From NCBI GenBank assembly GCA_013146195.2, contig CM028377.1:2294001-2358000 (forward strand): a stretch of 64,000 bases of DNA, in the 5' to 3' direction. The stretch comes from Codonopsis lanceolata (Eukaryota > Streptophyta > Magnoliopsida > Asterales > Campanulaceae). The translations under genes and the position numbers were made by a program. The notes under the pieces are model-generated. The model saw only the letters and a program-made list of their open reading frames with translations. It ran no database searches and was not told the origin of the DNA. Below, one piece after another: positions 59,948 to 64,000 of the stretch; position 1 is the first letter of the stretch; the number at the start of each line of letters is the position of its first letter.

Positions 59948-61213
59948 TCATCAATAAAGACTACCACGAAACAATCCAAGATAGTTATGAAAGACACGGT
60001 TCATTAAATCCATAAACACCGCTGGTGCATTTGTTAACCCAAACGGCATCACTACAAACTCAAAGTGTCCATATCTAGTGCGAAAAGTCGTCTTTGGAAT
60101 GTCTTCCTCTCTAACCTTCAATTGATAGTAACCCCATCTCAAATCAAGCTTAGAATACACAATCGACCCTTGCAATTGGTCAAAGAGGTCATCAATGTGG
60201 GGTAGTGGGTATTTATTCTTAATGGTCACCTTATTCAATTCCCGATAATCTATGCATAACCGCAAACTTCCATCTTTCTTCCTCACAAATAAGATTGGTG
60301 CTCCCGAAAGCGACACACTCGGTTTAATAAAGCCAATCTCCAAGAGTTCTTGCAACTGAATTTTCAACTCCTTAAGCTCCGCGGGTGCCATCCTATATGG
60401 TGCCTTAGAAATTGGTGAAGTCCCCGGAATAAGCTCAATACAAAATTCTATCTCTCTATCGGGTGGCATAGCATGGTCGGTAGAAAATACATCGGGAAAC
60501 TCACATACTACCGGAACCTCTTCTAATTTCGGTGAAGACTTCTTCTTATCAACAACGCATGCAAGATAACCCGTACACCCTTGTGACAATAACTTTCTAG
60601 CCTTTAGAGTAGAAATGAAATGCAAGCCACTCAATGCATGATCACCCACAAATGTAAATTCAGGCACACCCGGCATAGAAAAAGTAACCCGCTTTTTGTG
60701 GCAGTCAACTAAAGCATGATAAGCACATAACCAGTCCATACCGAGAATCACATCAAAATCACGTATAGGTAGAACTACCAAGTCCGCATGCAAAGTGTGG
60801 TCACCCACCAATACATCACAAGATTTAAACACTTCAGATGCGAGCATAAATTCCCCGAGCGGGGTAGACACTTCAAGCAAATATGGCAAAGGTTGAGGCA
60901 ACACACATAGATTCTCAACAAAGTGCGAAGCAACATAAGAATGTGAAGACCCTGGATCTATGAGAACTCGAGCCTTATGATCAAATATAGAAAGAGTACC
61001 TCCTATCACTGCCGTAGACCCCTGAACCTCGCGATGATCCAGCGCAAACACACGGCCCTGCACTTTAGGTCTACCATCCCCATCTCTCTTAGCCCCAGAC
61101 TGCTGACCGGCGCTACCCGATTGATTAGCCTTAAGCTTTGGACAATCTCTCCTCAAATGAGTTCCATCACCACAATAGTAACACTTTCCCAGTCTTTCCC
61201 CAACACCTATCAA
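59948..61213 (-). pseudogene. Zinc knuckle, protease and reverse transcriptase of element C
   Basis: 420-residue open frame. It starts in the second zinc knuckle (CYYCGDGTHLRRDC), runs through protease (RVLIDPGSSHSYVASHFVEN, LGMDWLCAYHALVDCHKKRV) and most of reverse transcriptase (GAPILFVRKKDGSLRLCIDY, KYPLPHIDDLFDQLQG, MPFGLTNAPAVFMDLMNRVF). At NYLGLFRGSLY an extra G in CTTGGATTG (CTTGATTG expected) shifts the frame just before the catalytic FIDD. Methionine 61213 is not a true start: gag reaches this point in another frame through an extra A in GGGAAAGTG near 61190. Confidence 0.85.
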
Positions 61214-62203
61214 TTGTGTGTCCAGGCTTCTGACAGAACGAACAAATCATAGTCTCGTTACGTGATCCTTGCTGCCCTCGAGTAGAAGAAGTGTTGTTGC
61301 CCTGCTTCCCTAACTGTGGCCTACCTTGGCCTCCACCTCTCCTATCTCTGTTTCCTTGGTATCCCCTCCTATTACCTGAATTATTACCTTGATTAGCATT
61401 CTGAGTAGACTGTCGTGCATTACTAGAATTATTCTTGCTTCGGTGCTCCTCAATATCCTGCTCCACCTCATAAGCTCTATCAACTGCACTCCGATAATCA
61501 GTGAGCTTAAGTGCTAGAATATGCTTCCTAAATTCAGTCCTCAACCCCTTAACAAACTTATGCGTCCTATGTGCTTCCGTAGGAATCAAATACGTGCAAT
61601 AACGGCTTAACTCGGTGAACTTCGCGGAATACTCTGCTACGGTCATGCTACCCTGCTCAAGATTATAGAATTCTTTCTCCCTTTGGTTGTGAACCACATC
61701 CGACACGTACTCATTTTTAAACTCCTTTTGAAAATTAGCCCAAGTAATTGGAACTTGTTGCATCTCCCAACTTTCCTTCAACACATTCCACCAATGCTCG
61801 GCGGCTCCCTTAAACTTGAATGTTGCTAACATGACTCTCTCTTCATCGATACACCCCAACATAGATAGTAGCTTGATCATCTCTTCCATCCATAACTCAG
61901 CCTCCCTAGGTTTCGGCTCCCCAAGAAATGCACTAGGTTTCAACTTAAGGAATCTCTCTAAAAGAGTGGTGTCATTCCTCGGTCTCGGTGGTGGTACAAC
62001 TTCCTCCTGTCGAGGTGGTGGTGGTGGTGCTCCCTCAGCTTGACCTCCCTGGCCTGCCCCAGCCAGAAAAGCCATCAATCTACGGTGTAACTCGCCATAT
62101 CCGGACCCACGGATTACCGTGGCGGTGGTACCTGGTACCTCGAGCTCGGCCGACCTCTCGGGCCTACCTCTACCACGGCCACGCCATCCCTAGGATTCTC
62201 CAT
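61167..62203 (-). pseudogene. Gag of element C
   Basis: The likely start is ATG at 62203 (MENPRDG); after a one-base shift near 62190 an Arg/Gly-rich stretch follows (RGRGRGRPERS) and joins the long frame from 62078. The core is complete: AELWMEEMIKLLSMLGCIDE, AEHWWNVLKESWEMQQVPIT, EKEFYNLEQGSMTVAEYSAK, FVKGLRTEF, ALKLTDYRSAVDRAYEVEQD. An Asn/Gly/Gln-rich linker and the first zinc knuckle (CSFCQKPGHTIDRC) end it. Tekay elements normally read gag and pol as one frame, so the stop after GKTGKVLLLW comes from an insertion. No host gene overlaps. Confidence 0.85.
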
Positions 62204-62301
62204 CGAACCCCTACAAGAATTCACTCGACGTTAGAATCAACACACAAATAACCAACCCACCTAGGCCATGGAACCTATCCTGGCCGACAGCTAACCTATA
62301 A

Positions 62302-62312
62302 CTCTGATACCA
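62302..62312 (-). promoter_or_regulatory. Primer binding site of element C
   Basis: Reverse strand TGGTATCAGAG two bases after the LTR end GCCACA, complementary to initiator Met tRNA, as in elements A and B's family. Confidence 0.85.
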
Positions 62313-62314
62313 AC

Positions 62315-64000
62315 TGTGGCACCCCGACCCGGATTCCAATGCGAAACCCCAAGTCGGACCGCCCAAATAAACACAAGTAAGCATGCACAAGTAGGATTAT
62401 AAAATTCATGTGGCGCAACAATGCATACAAATAACAACTCGGCTACACTTGGCCGGAAAATAACTTAAAATAAACAAGTCATCGGCGATGTTACAGCCGG
62501 AACCCAACAACTACTCCTACAATTATAACACATGCATATAATATCCTCAACGGCCACAACATGCCGGAGACAACAACAACAGTAATATTTTAAAAGAGCT
62601 TAAGCGGAAGGAACTGTAGTGAACCAATAACATATAAACAAGCTCGACATATAAGTCGGCATACAAAAGATTATAAGTCTTAAGTACACAAGTTATACTA
62701 CAACATCAAAACCCAAAGACAAGTCTAAGTGACTTGCTTCCCAACGTCCTTGCCAAAACAAAAGACTTGCTACAAATCTCAAAAGAACAACCTTCTAGCT
62801 TGTAAGCAACCAAACACGGGTATGGCGAATCTAGCGTGAACCGTCTCCTTGGCTCGGATCTAAGGAAAACAAAACAAACAAATAGGGTAAGTCATAAAGA
62901 CTTAGTAAGTTACCAAAAATGCATGTTCATGTCATAGCATGGCATTTATCACAATTATGGTACATGATCATCATATAGCACTTAGCACATTATTCACGTA
63001 AGTGCGTAAAATAAATCATACAAGTAGGATACGATATAGTCACGGCCGCTTCGTAGCTCCTGCAATAAACTTTGTTACTGGTTCGTGCCATCGATGTTTT
63101 GTGAATTCATCGACTCATACCGAGAACCTACTCGGTGTAAATAGCAAGCCAATGCGCACGTATTGTTACGGCAAAGGGGCTACTTCCCCACTGCGGCCCA
63201 CAGTGGAGGCGTGTGTGAGGTCCCAGGTACGACGATCCATAGCGATCACGAATCTCGCAATTCGTGAAGGCGATGTATCGTCCCACCCTGGCGTAATAAA
63301 CAAACCAAATAATGCCAGCTGGACTCAATGTGATGCACAAGTAGATATTTACTCGTCATAAAACAATTAAGGATCGAATTCGACAAGAGCGAACTCATCC
63401 GACCAAGTAGGTTATTAATCTCTACCATAAATCATGTCAAGGCAATTAATTGCTCAAAACCAATTATTCATAACAACTTGTTTGCAACAATTAGGCTAAA
63501 CTTTTATTTGAGTAAACCCAATCAAACGATGTCCAAACTTCGTAGGGATTGAAACTTGTGTTCAACATGTTCAAATCTTCCCTAGAGTCGACTCCGTTGA
63601 GTCTTTACTATGAATTCCCAATTTTGGAGAAATTGAAGCTATGTGCTTCATATTCCAACCTAGGTCATTTCTAAGTTCAACTAGGTTATAAATTCACCAA
63701 GGCATTTCCATATATTTCACATTCATCATAGAGTCCAATTTTGAGGACAAATTACATAACAACATACCAACACATCATATAGGCTATAATTAGGGCATTC
63801 TCATATAGCACCACTTCAAGCAACTCATAACATGAATGTATCTAACATGTTCATAATCTCAAATAGACAAGATGAAAGAGTGTTACAATCTTTGATAGAC
63901 ATGAAATCATCCTATACATGCTTCTAACAAGCTCATACTTTCAAAACCCAAGATGAAGGCATAAGAAGCATATATGTGTCCTCATTGACCTCATACATCA
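62315..64000 (-). mobile_element. 5' LTR of element C, partial
   Basis: Matches 54884 onward of the 3' LTR to the window edge; by the 2709-bp length it should end about 1 kb beyond. The palindromic modules of the 3' LTR would lie outside the window. Small frames within it are not genes. Confidence 0.9.

Larger units (their letters stand above)
54884..64000 (-). mobile_element. Ty3/gypsy element C (chromovirus, Tekay-like), nearly full length
   Basis: On the minus strand: 5' LTR (to 62315, runs out of the window), primer site, gag, protease, reverse transcriptase, RNase H, integrase, chromodomain, polypurine tract and 3' LTR (57592-54884). The internal region is 4722 bp. The two LTRs differ at roughly 5-10% of sites in the first 200 bp compared, so the insertion is not recent. 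It is the best-preserved element here: about three single-base shifts and one stop. Confidence 0.9.

Overview
This is a nuclear window from a flowering plant, most likely a eudicot. The evidence is a split gene for a plastid-type DnaJ zinc-finger protein with GT-AG introns, plant Ty1/Copia and Ty3/Gypsy elements, a plant-type Helitron, Stowaway-like MITEs, a tRNA-derived SINE and a scrap of plastid atpA. The species cannot be told from the sequence. The window is AT-rich, mostly repetitive, and holds one 100-N assembly gap (36424-36523).

Layout. 1-245: minisatellite. 770-10220 (+): the only convincing host gene, three exons coding for 143 residues with four CxxC motifs; its first intron (8.9 kb) holds a MITE, a 375-bp tandem duplication, a broken gypsy gag and an LTR. 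10712-12524 (-): truncated gypsy LTR (called F below). 12525-16313: AT-rich tandem array derived from a Helitron, with a small poly(A) retroposon inside. 16314-24610 (+): decayed Tekay-type gypsy element A, carrying two nested solo LTRs with clean 5-bp duplications (18777-20040 Tat-like, 20248-21300 SIRE-like). 24611-29559 (+): SIRE-type Copia element, which joins A inside its 3' LTR and is cut in its integrase by gypsy element B (29560-36423, +), which runs into the gap. 36524-38302: unassigned, probably a Tat leader. 38303-41727: two Tat-like LTRs head to head. 41728-45966 (+): 5'-truncated Copia element D. 46644-51710: a complete non-autonomous Helitron filled with the same tandem array as at 12.5-16.3 kb. 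51711-54883: low-content DNA with a plastid atpA fragment and a duplicated SINE. 54884-64000 (-): the best-preserved element, Tekay-type gypsy C, with 3' LTR, pol with chromodomain, gag, primer site and part of the 5' LTR.

No retroelement here is intact; each has stops, frameshifts or missing ends, so the window reads as layered insertions. The most interesting signals are (1) small clusters of short palindromic GC-box modules in the long LTRs of Tekay, Tat and SIRE type, whose 'word' differs between relatives yet is shared between unrelated families, and (2) the roughly 705-bp higher-order tandem repeat that amplifies a Helitron 5' end and occurs at two places 30 kb apart.
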